From Halobacillus litoralis (GTDB lineage: Bacteria; Bacillota; Bacilli; Bacillales; Halobacillaceae), in the NCBI RefSeq assembly GCF_009856415.1, contig NZ_WMEZ01000008.1, positions 114,827-178,826 of the forward strand: a DNA stretch of 64,000 nt. The letters are read 5' to 3'. The stretch's first letter is position 1; the number at the start of each line of letters is the position of its first letter. Below the pieces are notes generated by a model. It worked only from the letters and a program-made list of their open reading frames with translations. It had not been told where the DNA came from and ran no database searches. Below are positions 41,690 through 50,009 of this stretch, piece by piece. The position numbers were made by a program, and so were the translations under genes.

Positions 41690-43627
41690 ATGCTAAGTTT
41701 TTTACAACGAATAGGTAAATCATTAATGTTCCCGATCGCTACTTTGCCGGCTGCGGCTTTGCTTGTGCGATTAGGGATGGAAGATATGTTGAATATTCCT
41801 TTTATTACAGCAGCAGGTAACGGAATTCTCGGGAATTTGGCACTTATATTTGCCATCGGTATCGCGATGGGATTTGCGAAAGATGGAAATGGGGCGGCTG
41901 CTTTAGCAGGTGCTATTGGTTATTTGGTCCTGGATGGTGGTATAGAGGCTATAAATAAGGACGTAGATATGGGGGTTTTTGCCGGTGTGATTGCGGGTGT
42001 GATCGCCGGAATGCTTTACAACAAGTACAATGATGTGAAGTTCCCGGACTTCCTATCTTTCTTCGGAGGTAAACGCTTTGTTCCAATCATCACGTCAGCG
42101 GTTATGGTAGTGCTTTCCTTTGTTTTCGGATATGTATGGGTGTACCCACAAGCAATTCTTGATTCTACGGCTAACTGGATTTTGAACGGGGGAGAACTTG
42201 GGGTAGGTGTCTATGGCGTGCTGAACCGTCTCCTTATTCCGGTCGGTTTACACCACGTGATGAATGCGTTGATCTGGTTTGACTTCGGGACGTTCACCAC
42301 AGAGGCTGGAGAGGTTGTGCGTGGAGAAATCAATCGTTTCTTAAATGGCGATCCTTCCGCAGGTTATTTCCTGGCTGGTTTTTTCCCTGTCATGATGTTC
42401 GGTCTCCCGGCTGCATGTCTCGCTATGTATGCGGCAGCAAAAAAGGAAAGGAAAGCAGCGGTTGGAGGAATGTTTTTGAGTATTGGTTTGACCTCTTTTA
42501 TTACAGGGGTCACAGAGCCAATTGAATTTTCTTTCATGTTCCTTTCTCCACTTCTATATGTCGTTCACTCCTTGCTGACCGGTGTGTCGATGATTCTCGC
42601 TTTTGTATTTGATGTCAGACATGGTTTCGGTTTTTCAGCAGGATTAATCGACTATTTACTGAACTACAACATTGCACAGAATCCGTTTACTCTGATTTTA
42701 ATCGGATTGTTTATGGGAGCCATCTACTTCCTGATTTTCTATTTCCTTATTGTCAAACTGGATTTGAAAACACCAGGGAGAGAAGACGAGGATGTTGAAG
42801 ATGGATCCACTGAAACAGAAAGCAGTGATTATGATGGGAAAGCCTCCCATTATCTACATGCGTTAGGTGGTCCTGAAAACATCGAAACCTTGGATTATTG
42901 TACCACTCGTCTCCGTCTTGAAATGAAAGATCGTGAGAAAGTCAATGAGAAGGAATTGAAGCGTCAAGGTGCACGTGGAGTGATGAAACTCGGAAAAAGA
43001 AACCTTCAAGTGATTGTAGGTACTTCTGTCGAGTTTGTGGCTGATGCGATGAAAAAACAAATGGAACATGGATCTCACGTTTCTGAAGGTACACAGAATG
43101 AAAAAGTACCACCTGAGAAGCAAGGAGCAGAAAAGGTTCCATCAAGAGAAGTAAAAGAAGAAGATTTTCAAATGCCGTTGAATGGAAAAGTGCTTCCTCT
43201 CTCTGAAGTACCAGATGAAGTTTTTGCCCAAGGGATGATGGGACCAGGCTTTGCCATTGATCCGTCTGAAGAAACTTTCCATTCGCCTGTTAATGGGAAG
43301 GTCCTTCAAGTTTTCCCTACGAAGCATGCCATCGGTCTTGAGCTTGAAAATGGATTGGAAATGTTGATTCACGTTGGCTTGGATACAGTTAAGCTGAATG
43401 GTGATGGGTTTGAATCTCTTGTTGAGTCTGGACAAAAAGTGGAACAGGGAACGCCATTGCTGCGTGTGGATCTTGATTTTGTCAAAGCGAATGCGCCTTC
43501 TGTAGTGACACCGTTCATCTTCACGAATGCGGAAGGAGCAACTGTGGAGCTTTTGAAAGAAGGATACCAGGAAAAAGGTCAAGAAGGGGTAGTAAAAGTA
43601 GCGGAAGGAGGCAAAGGAAATGAGTGA
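41690..43627 (+). CDS. nagE: N-acetylglucosamine-specific PTS permease, EIICBA
   Basis: A 645-residue three-domain transporter that imports and phosphorylates GlcNAc. EIIC spans about 1-360 with the conserved ITGVTEPIEFSFMF signature; EIIB carries phospho-Cys404 in DYCTTRLRLEM; EIIA carries phospho-His561 in LIHVGLDTVKL. Having its own EIIA makes it independent of EIIA-Glc. AAGGAGG precedes the ATG. Its last 8 bases overlap nagA. Called nagP in B. subtilis (which lacks the fused EIIA). Confidence 0.93.
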   Translation: MLSFLQRIGKSLMFPIATLPAAALLVRLGMEDMLNIPFITAAGNGILGNLALIFAIGIAMGFAKDGNGAAALAGAIGYLVLDGGIEAINKDVDMGVFAGVIAGVIAGMLYNKYNDVKFPDFLSFFGGKRFVPIITSAVMVVLSFVFGYVWVYPQAILDSTANWILNGGELGVGVYGVLNRLLIPVGLHHVMNALIWFDFGTFTTEAGEVVRGEINRFLNGDPSAGYFLAGFFPVMMFGLPAACLAMYAAAKKERKAAVGGMFLSIGLTSFITGVTEPIEFSFMFLSPLLYVVHSLLTGVSMILAFVFDVRHGFGFSAGLIDYLLNYNIAQNPFTLILIGLFMGAIYFLIFYFLIVKLDLKTPGREDEDVEDGSTETESSDYDGKASHYLHALGGPENIETLDYCTTRLRLEMKDREKVNEKELKRQGARGVMKLGKRNLQVIVGTSVEFVADAMKKQMEHGSHVSEGTQNEKVPPEKQGAEKVPSREVKEEDFQMPLNGKVLPLSEVPDEVFAQGMMGPGFAIDPSEETFHSPVNGKVLQVFPTKHAIGLELENGLEMLIHVGLDTVKLNGDGFESLVESGQKVEQGTPLLRVDLDFVKANAPSVVTPFIFTNAEGATVELLKEGYQEKGQEGVVKVAEGGKGNE

Positions 43628-44804
43628 TCTGGTGATTACGAACGTAACTGTTGTGACGGAAAACAGGACGATCCCCTCTGGTTCTGTAATGGTCCGCGAT
43701 GGAAAGATAGAAGAAATTCATGAAGGGTCCGTGTTCAAGGATGAGGCTTTTGTCATTGATGGGAAAGGTAGAAACCTAACACTCCTTCCGGGCTTCATTG
43801 ACGTACACATCCATGGAGCAAATGGTCATGACGTCATGGACGCTACGATGGAAGCTCTCCAAGGGGTGGCGGTTCAGCTCCCAAAAGAGGGGACTACGAG
43901 TTTTCTCGCCACAACCATGACCCAATCAAGAGAGAGGATTTCTCAAGCCGTCACAAATGCAGGGACGTATATGGATCAACAGCAAAGAGCTGGACAAGCA
44001 GAAGTTCTTGGCATTCACCTTGAGGGCCCCTTTATTTCCCCTTCCAAAGCTGGGGCTCAGCCTTTGGAGCATATTATTGCACCATCCCTCGAAATTTTTG
44101 AACAATGGCAAAACGCAAGTCAACAACAGATTAAACTCATAACCTTGGCTCCGGAACTGGAAGGGGCACTTCCTTTTATTGAAGAGCTTAGGAGAAAAGG
44201 TGTCATCTGTTCATTAGGACATAGCGAAGCCACTTTAGCCCAAGCCAATGATGCGGTGGAAAAAGGGGCGAGCCATGTCACCCATTTATACAATCAGATG
44301 AGTGGACTGCACCACAGGGAACCGGGCTTGGTTGGAGCTGCTTTTACGAACCCGGAGCTTCTCGTGGAGATGATTGTCGATCACATTCACATCCACCCGG
44401 AAGCGGTCCGATTAGCCTATCAGGTTCTTGGAAGTGACCGGACAATCCTAATTACCGATGCGATGAGGGCTAAGTGCCTTCCTGCGGGCAACTATGATCT
44501 TGCCGGGCAAAATGTGACCGTGAATCATGGAGAAGCACGTCTCTCTGACGGCACGCTTGCGGGCAGTATATTAACGCTGGATGAGGCAGCGCGAAAAATG
44601 CGCACTTTTGCCAGGGTTGACCTCAATGAATTGGTTAAAATGACTTCCACCAATGCAGCCCGTGAACTCGGGGTTTATGATCGTAAAGGGGACATTGCTA
44701 AAGGGAAAGACGCTGATCTCGTTCTTTTGGATGAAAATGGTTATGTGGTTACAACGATTTGCCGTGGAGTCATCAGTTATAATGGTAAAGGGGGAGCATC
44801 ATGA
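43620..44804 (+). CDS. nagA: N-acetylglucosamine-6-phosphate deacetylase
   Basis: A 394-residue amidohydrolase-superfamily enzyme that removes acetate from GlcNAc-6-phosphate. The metal-site start DVHIHGANGHDVMD, the LEGPFISP block, GHSEAT, HLYNQM and the catalytic ITDAM are all present. GGAGG upstream lies within the nagE coding sequence. It is overlapped by nagE (8 bases) and nagB (4 bases), so the operon is tightly coupled. Confidence 0.96.
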   Translation: MSDLVITNVTVVTENRTIPSGSVMVRDGKIEEIHEGSVFKDEAFVIDGKGRNLTLLPGFIDVHIHGANGHDVMDATMEALQGVAVQLPKEGTTSFLATTMTQSRERISQAVTNAGTYMDQQQRAGQAEVLGIHLEGPFISPSKAGAQPLEHIIAPSLEIFEQWQNASQQQIKLITLAPELEGALPFIEELRRKGVICSLGHSEATLAQANDAVEKGASHVTHLYNQMSGLHHREPGLVGAAFTNPELLVEMIVDHIHIHPEAVRLAYQVLGSDRTILITDAMRAKCLPAGNYDLAGQNVTVNHGEARLSDGTLAGSILTLDEAARKMRTFARVDLNELVKMTSTNAARELGVYDRKGDIAKGKDADLVLLDENGYVVTTICRGVISYNGKGGAS

Positions 44805-45538
44805 ACATCATCGTTGCAAGGGATTATAAGCAACTGAGCCAAACAGCTTCTCAAATGATTGAAGACCAAATCACCAAGAAGCCGGATGCTGTGCTAGGTT
44901 TAGCTACAGGTGGAACCCCTCTTGGCACTTACAAAGAATTAATCAATAGTTATAAACAGGGGCGCGGGGATTATCGTCTTCTATCTACAATCAACTTAGA
45001 TGAATACGTTGGTCTGAATCCGGAGCATCATCAGAGCTATCGTTATTTTATGGATCAAAACTTTTTCCAATTTATCAACATTGATGCAAAGAACACGTAC
45101 ATCCCATATGGAAAAGCAGAGGGATTGGAACAAGAATGCAGACGTTATGAAGAAGTGATTGACACGATTGGTCCACCTGACTTGCAACTTCTTGGAATTG
45201 GAGAAAATGGCCACATTGGTTTCAATGAACCAGGCACTTCATTTGATAGTGAGACCCACATTGTGAACCTGACAGATTCAACGAGAGAAGCCAATGCCCG
45301 ATTCTTTGAATCTAAGGAAGATGTACCGACAAAGGCGATTACGATGGGCATCCGTTCCATATTGAAAAGTCAAACAATCATTCTTCTGGCTTCCGGTGAA
45401 CGAAAAGCTGACGCCATTCATGAATTGATTCATGGTGAGCCAGATGAACAGTTCCCTGCTTCTTCACTGAAAAACCATGATGATCTTACTTTAATCGTTG
45501 ATGAGGATGCTTATAAGAAAGTCCAACAGAAAGGATGA
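44801..45538 (+). CDS. nagB: Glucosamine-6-phosphate deaminase
   Basis: A 245-residue aldose-ketose isomerase/deaminase that converts GlcN-6-P to fructose-6-P and ammonia, the last step into glycolysis. Signature residues lie in NLDEYVGL, LGIGENGHIGFNEPG and TMGIRSIL. Starts in the nagA stop (ATGA) and overlaps nagR by 4 bases. Confidence 0.96.
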   Translation: MNIIVARDYKQLSQTASQMIEDQITKKPDAVLGLATGGTPLGTYKELINSYKQGRGDYRLLSTINLDEYVGLNPEHHQSYRYFMDQNFFQFINIDAKNTYIPYGKAEGLEQECRRYEEVIDTIGPPDLQLLGIGENGHIGFNEPGTSFDSETHIVNLTDSTREANARFFESKEDVPTKAITMGIRSILKSQTIILLASGERKADAIHELIHGEPDEQFPASSLKNHDDLTLIVDEDAYKKVQQKG

Positions 45539-46266
45539 ACTCTTTGATAAAGAAAAACGTTCCGTTACCTTTGTATTATCAAATTGAAGAGTACCTAAAA
45601 CAAAAAATCGAAGAAAAAGAGTTTGAAGTTGGTAAAATGATTCCGTCCGAGCGTGAGCTTTCTGAACGTTTTGAAGTCAGTCGCATGACCGTAAGGCAGG
45701 CCGTGACGAATTTAGTGAACGCTGGTATCCTTTATCGCGAAAAAGGAAAAGGGACGTATGTGGCAGAAAAGAAAATCGAACAACCGCTTAAGGGTTTGAC
45801 GAGCTTCACGGAAGACATGAAGCAGAGAGGAATGACATCGAGCAGTCAACTGCTGGCCTTTGATGTCATTGAAGCACCAAGGGATATCCGTGAAAAACTG
45901 AATCTGGGTGAACAGGATGAAGTGTACTGTATCCAGCGAATAAGGATTGCCGACGATAAACCAATGGCGATTGAAACCACGTTCATGCCTCTGGAATTGC
46001 TGCCGCATTTAACTGAAGATATTGTACATGGTTCGATTTATAACTATGTAGAGCACGATTTAGGCAAGGCAATCAGTCAAGCACGCCAGATTATCGAGGC
46101 ACGTGCAGCAGATGAGAAGGAAGCCGAATATTTGAACATTTCTCCTCATTCCCCGGTGCTTCATATTGAAAGGAAAAGCTTTCTTGCTCACAGTGTTCCT
46201 TTTGAGGTTGTTAAATCTACCTACCGTGCCGATCGTTATAAGTTCATCACGGACATTGATCGATAA
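45535..46266 (+). CDS. nagR: GntR/HutC-family regulator NagR
   Basis: A 243-residue repressor with an N-terminal winged helix (PLYYQIEEYLKQKIEEKEFEVG, SERELSERFEVSRMTVRQAV split over the motif) and a UTRA effector domain (about 85-235). NagR (YvoA) of B. subtilis binds GlcNAc-6-P or GlcN-6-P and represses nagAB and nagP. The operator at 41612-41627 is the expected target, giving self-control of the operon. Confidence 0.93.
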   Translation: MNSLIKKNVPLPLYYQIEEYLKQKIEEKEFEVGKMIPSERELSERFEVSRMTVRQAVTNLVNAGILYREKGKGTYVAEKKIEQPLKGLTSFTEDMKQRGMTSSSQLLAFDVIEAPRDIREKLNLGEQDEVYCIQRIRIADDKPMAIETTFMPLELLPHLTEDIVHGSIYNYVEHDLGKAISQARQIIEARAADEKEAEYLNISPHSPVLHIERKSFLAHSVPFEVVKSTYRADRYKFITDIDR

Positions 46267-46276
46267 GGGGTTCGAA

Positions 46277-46990
46277 ATGAGCTATTTAACAAAAGTTTCC
46301 CAGAAATTGTTGGATGTTGAATCTTCCCAGGCCCATAAATTCGAGCTCGTTAGTGAAAACCTCTTCCGGATCATTGAAGCGGGAGGAGTTATCCATACAT
46401 TTGGTTGTGGCCACTCCAGTTTACTTGCTCAGGACATTTATTATCGGGCGGGAGGACTTGTACCTGTGCAGCCAATATGGATCGAAGAATTGATGCTGCA
46501 TCGAGGAGCACGGCAGGCTAGTGAAAATGAACGCCAATCTGGAGTGGTTCAAAAATATTTAGAATCGGAAGACTTGCAGAAAAAAGATGCCGTCCTGATT
46601 ATTTCTACTTCCGGTCGAAATCCAGCTCCTATAGAAACAGCCATTTATTGTAAGGAGAAAGGTTTGTACACCGTAGGTTTGACCTCTCTTGCCTATAAAG
46701 GAAGTCAACATTCGCGTCACAGCAGCGATCAGAGGCTTGAGGATATCGTAGATGATGTCATCGACATGGAAGTTCCTGTAGGGGATGCGATCATGCAAAA
46801 GGGGAATCGATCTTATTCACCCGTTTCTTCTGTGGTAGGAGCGGGAATTTTACACGAACTCATGACAAGAACGATTGAAAGAATCGAAAGAGGCGGAGAA
46901 ACGCCCCCTGTTTTCAAAAGTGGAAATGTCGACGGCTCTGACCAACATAACCTAAACATGATGCAAGCCTACAAACGTATCACTTTCTAA
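46277..46990 (+). CDS. SIS-domain sugar-phosphate protein (UPF0309-like)
   Basis: A 237-residue SIS-fold protein. The phosphosugar-binding elements TFGCGHSSLLAQD and LIISTSGRNPAPIE are typical. The distal part has SVVGAGILHELMTRTIERI. It is resembling the UPF0309 group of sugar isomerase-like proteins. ATG 46277 follows AAGGGGTTCG and lies 10 bases after nagR, so it is the fifth operon gene. Probable substrates are amino-sugar phosphates such as GlcN-6-P or MurNAc-6-P; activity is not known. Confidence 0.87.
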   Translation: MSYLTKVSQKLLDVESSQAHKFELVSENLFRIIEAGGVIHTFGCGHSSLLAQDIYYRAGGLVPVQPIWIEELMLHRGARQASENERQSGVVQKYLESEDLQKKDAVLIISTSGRNPAPIETAIYCKEKGLYTVGLTSLAYKGSQHSRHSSDQRLEDIVDDVIDMEVPVGDAIMQKGNRSYSPVSSVVGAGILHELMTRTIERIERGGETPPVFKSGNVDGSDQHNLNMMQAYKRITF

Positions 46991-47014
46991 AAAATTATTG
47001 TTTTTACTTACAAC

Positions 47015-47140
47015 ACACAGGTAGTGGAAGACATCTACTTTTTAGATAGGGGTCCGTTTCTCTCCGAGCACCCCTGACGCTAAACAAAGCAACGAACCCC
47101 GAAAACATCTCGAAACGGAGTCATAAAGAATAGAAAGCTT
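47015..47140. repeat. Family A intergenic repeat, copy 10 (short, internally deleted)
   Basis: Left end ACAGGTAGTGGAAGAC, central GGGGTCCGTTTCTCTCCGAG and AAAGCAACGAACCCCGAAAA, right end ACATCTCGAAACGGAGTC. Only about 125 bases remain. It lies just beyond the nag operon. Confidence 0.7.
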
Positions 47141-47161
47141 AAATTGGAATACCAATCTGTT

Positions 47162-47190
47162 AAACAGACCTTCCGTAGGTCTGTTTTTTA
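47162..47190 (+). terminator. Terminator downstream of the nag operon
   Basis: A 10-bp stem AAACAGACCT/AGGTCTGTTT with a 5-base loop and T-run. It lies 170 bases after the SIS gene, beyond the repeat; no nearer terminator is seen. Confidence 0.88.
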
Positions 47191-47306
47191 ATGGAGAGAG
47201 GGAGACCTGTGTCAATTTCATGGAGAATCGAGCAGGAGATTGACGGGGGAAGGGGGGAAAGGCTACTCTAGAATGAGGTATGACATCTGTAAGGGGGACA
47301 CAGAAG

Positions 47307-48719
47307 ATGAAAAGAACACGAATGCTGTTGGCCTGCCTCCCGTTTTTGCTAGGGTTGCCTATGGGTGCAGAGGCTGCAGAAAACGGAGAGAGACAATGGC
47401 AGGATGAAAGCGTTTATTATATTGTTGTCGATCGATTTATGAACGGAGACATGAACAACAATGAGGGAGTAGATTTGGAAGATCCCAACGCTTATCATGG
47501 CGGTGATTTATCAGGGATAGTCGATCAATTAGATTACATAAAAGAATTGGGTTTTACTACAATTCAACTCTCCCCGATCATGCAGAATGAAGGAGATAGC
47601 TACCACGGTTTCCATGTTTCGGACTTCCGTAATGTTGAAGAACATTTCGGTACAATGGAAGAAGCGAGACAAGTGGTGGAAGAAGCCCATGCCCGTGATA
47701 TAAAAGTGATTTTTGATCTTCCAATTGGTTTTGTATCACAAAGCCATCCGTGGGTGGAAGATGGTGATAGGTCCGAATGGCTGACTGGAGAAGAAGTAGC
47801 CAGCGAACACCCTTGGTTTAATCAATTGGTCGAGGTTGATGTGAATCAGGAAGCTGTAAGCACTTATTACAAAGAAACGATGGATTTCTGGAAAGAAAAA
47901 ACAGAGGTGGATGGTTTCAGGGTCATTACGAATGGGGCGGATTTAAGTGAAACCTCCTTGCAGGAAGATCCACGAATCATGTACACTTCATCGATAAAGG
48001 AAGATCACCCGTTCAGAAAAGAGGCAAGGGAAGCTTTTAGGCAAGCGGGCAACCCTTTAACCGATCTATTAACTGAAGAGGATCTTACTCAGCCCCACCA
48101 TCTCGACTTTTACGATGTTTCTCGTTTTACACATGAAGCTGTCGTAGAAGGACAAAATCCTATCACAAGGTGGCAGATGGCTTTAACGCATTTATTTACG
48201 GCGCCGGGCGTTCCAGTCGTTTACTACGGAACAGAAACCCCATTGGATGATGGAGGAAATCCGCAAAATCTCCCGATGATGAATTTTAAGGCCGGGGATG
48301 AAAAGCTGAAAAAACGGATAGAAAAACTGACTTCGATGAGAGAGCAGTTTCCAGCTCTCACAAGAGGGGATTATCGCGAACTATACAATGAGGATGGGCT
48401 TGCCGTTTTCAAACGCACGTATGAGGATAATGAAATGATTGTTGCCATTAATAATGCGGAAGAGACCCGTACAATGACCTTGGAAGAACTGGAAGATGAC
48501 CACCAGTTGAGAGGCTTGCTTCACGATGGTCTTGTCCGCCAGCAAAGCGACGGCTCCTACCGCCTTGGTATGGAACGTGAAACAGCTGATGTCTTCATTG
48601 TTGAGCCTAATAGCGGCTACAATTGGTTGTTCATAGGATTCGTGGGTGGAGTACTCTCTTTGTTTGTCATTGCCGTCACGGCAATCAGCTTAAAGAATCG
48701 TAAAGCGGATAAAGGATAA
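47307..48719 (+). CDS. Membrane-anchored GH13 alpha-amylase homologue lacking catalytic residues
   Basis: A 470-residue protein with a signal peptide (cleavage near AEAA, 21-24) and a C-terminal transmembrane helix (about 440-460), so it should sit outside the membrane. The body is GH13: ESVYYIVVDRFMNGD, NAYHGGDLSGI, YHGFHVSDF and the end TAPGVPVVYYGTE. Catalytic regions are altered: region I is FDLPIGFV with Gly141-Phe142 for Asn-His, region II is GFRVITNG with Ile207 for the nucleophile Asp, region IV is LDFYDVSRF. Hydrolysis seems impossible; starch binding or a structural role is possible. ATG 47307 follows AAGGGGG. Confidence 0.85.
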   Translation: MKRTRMLLACLPFLLGLPMGAEAAENGERQWQDESVYYIVVDRFMNGDMNNNEGVDLEDPNAYHGGDLSGIVDQLDYIKELGFTTIQLSPIMQNEGDSYHGFHVSDFRNVEEHFGTMEEARQVVEEAHARDIKVIFDLPIGFVSQSHPWVEDGDRSEWLTGEEVASEHPWFNQLVEVDVNQEAVSTYYKETMDFWKEKTEVDGFRVITNGADLSETSLQEDPRIMYTSSIKEDHPFRKEAREAFRQAGNPLTDLLTEEDLTQPHHLDFYDVSRFTHEAVVEGQNPITRWQMALTHLFTAPGVPVVYYGTETPLDDGGNPQNLPMMNFKAGDEKLKKRIEKLTSMREQFPALTRGDYRELYNEDGLAVFKRTYEDNEMIVAINNAEETRTMTLEELEDDHQLRGLLHDGLVRQQSDGSYRLGMERETADVFIVEPNSGYNWLFIGFVGGVLSLFVIAVTAISLKNRKADKG

Positions 48720-48724
48720 ACGAA

Positions 48725-48760
48725 AAAACAGGGCCCTTTTTAGGCCTGTTTTCTTTTTAA
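48725..48760 (+). terminator. Terminator after the GH13-like gene
   Basis: Stem AAAACAGG(G)CC/GGCCTGTTTT with one bulged G, a 7-base loop and T-run. Confidence 0.8.
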
Positions 48761-48843
48761 TAGTGCTTTCTGGAGAATGTTCCATATGTTCCACTCAACG
48801 CCCTCATGCCTATAACTCTAAGCAGAAAACATGTGAAAAGCAT

Positions 48844-49761
48844 TTATTCTTCATCAGACCGGCTCTTTCTTTTCTTACGACGCCAGATCCATAGGGCGAT
48901 AACGATTAGCACCGGTACAAGGACTGGTGAGTAACCGACTGCTGCTACAAACAACCAGGAAGCGACATTTGCTAATCCGTTGATACTGTTGAAAAAGGCT
49001 TGTTTTGTTCGTTCCCATGTATTCAAGTCTTGTTGGTCGACTCCACCAACGAGCACTTTGGTTTCAGTAAAGGAAATGGTGATGGTGGAAAAGTCACTTT
49101 GATTTTCTAAGTAATTCATCTCGCCTTTAAGGGATTCGATGTCTGCTTGTACGCGTTCAAGATCCTGGGATATTTTCACTAAGTCTTCCGTGGCGCTGGC
49201 TTCTTCCAAAAAACTCAAAAGTCTTGCTTCAATTTCTTCTTTTGCTTTTAACCTGGATTCAAGGTCCACGTAATTCTTCGTCACGTCTCTACTATTGATA
49301 TTTCTGGACTTAATTTGGTCTGATATCGTCTCAAAACCACTTAATAAACTCTCGAAATTTGGTTGAGGGACGCGAATCCGAATATGACCCTGCCTGTTTC
49401 CGCGTTCGGTCCTTTGAACATTGGTTTCCACCATATAGGCTTCATGTTCATTCATATGTGATTGGAGGTTTCGTTGGAATTTGTCAAAATCTTTGGTTTC
49501 AAGGTCGATGTGTGCTTCGTAGATCATCATTCTTTCTTTCTGCGCTTGCGTCTGCTCCGTTTCATTTTCTGCTGCTTCCGATAGGCCGCTTTTCGATGCA
49601 TCCTCTGACTCTTTGTTCATCGAGTCATTGACACTGTCAGTATTACTTTCACTTGTGGATTCTTCCGTTGTGATTTCTTCGCTGCTGTCTTCTCCGCTGC
49701 ATGCGGCAAGCAGCGTGATGAGGGTGAAAATAAGTAAGACCGTTATTCTTTTTCTGTACAT
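48844..49761 (-). CDS. DUF4349 lipoprotein
   Basis: A 305-residue lipoprotein. The signal peptide ends in the lipobox LLAAC (Cys21). A Ser/Glu/Asp-rich linker (about 22-70) leads to a DUF4349 domain with ENIYEAHIDLETKD-like start, DVTKNYVDLESRLKAKEEIEARL coiled coil and FSTITISFTE. A C-terminal transmembrane helix (about 262-290) is followed by a basic tail. It is therefore tethered at both ends. Function is unknown. Its leader holds a 10-bp hairpin (49799-49826) and then a family B repeat. Confidence 0.88.
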   Translation of the reverse strand: MYRKRITVLLIFTLITLLAACSGEDSSEEITTEESTSESNTDSVNDSMNKESEDASKSGLSEAAENETEQTQAQKERMMIYEAHIDLETKDFDKFQRNLQSHMNEHEAYMVETNVQRTERGNRQGHIRIRVPQPNFESLLSGFETISDQIKSRNINSRDVTKNYVDLESRLKAKEEIEARLLSFLEEASATEDLVKISQDLERVQADIESLKGEMNYLENQSDFSTITISFTETKVLVGGVDQQDLNTWERTKQAFFNSINGLANVASWLFVAAVGYSPVLVPVLIVIALWIWRRKKRKSRSDEE

Positions 49762-49798
49762 AAAAGACCCCCTAAATTAGACTTAGCAAGGCAAGAGG

Positions 49799-49826
49799 GG
49801 GGATGCTCAATCGAAAGAGCATCCCC
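49799..49826 (-). promoter_or_regulatory. Stable hairpin in the leader of the DUF4349 gene
   Basis: GGGGATGCTC/GAGCATCCCC with an 8-base loop, about 40 bases before the start codon and without a T-run on either side. It may be a leader structure or the edge of the adjoining repeat. Confidence 0.4.
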
Positions 49827-49841
49827 AACCTCCCTTCGCCT

Positions 49842-49962
49842 TTAGTTATCCGGCTTCAGTGTCCAGACACTCGAGACATAAGTCATTCCACTCTGTGGCA
49901 AAAAACCACGGCGTGGCCTGACTTATGCTTGTCGTGTCTACCAGGACACTTCCGCACTTAAC
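49842..49962. repeat. Family B structured repeat, copy 1
   Basis: Begins TTAGTTATCCGGCTTC and ends GGACACTTCCGCACTTAACT. Stems: AGTGTCC/GGACACT (49858-49864 with 49944-49950), AGACAC/GTGTCT (49865-49870 with 49934-49939), CATAAGTCA/TGACTTATG (49877-49885 with 49919-49927) and an inner CCAC..GTGG pair. ACCA is bulged. It lies between degV and the DUF4349 gene, close to the latter's start. Confidence 0.8.
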
Positions 49963-50009
49963 TCATTAGTCGTAATTAAGGGAGTAGGGTTACATGTATT
50001 TGGGAATGT

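Noticed and set aside
49800..49962. Structured region upstream of the DUF4349 gene as a riboswitch
   Set aside because: No c-di-GMP, c-di-AMP, SAM, TPP, lysine or cobalamin motifs fit, and most of it is a family B repeat also found at 38.8 kb.
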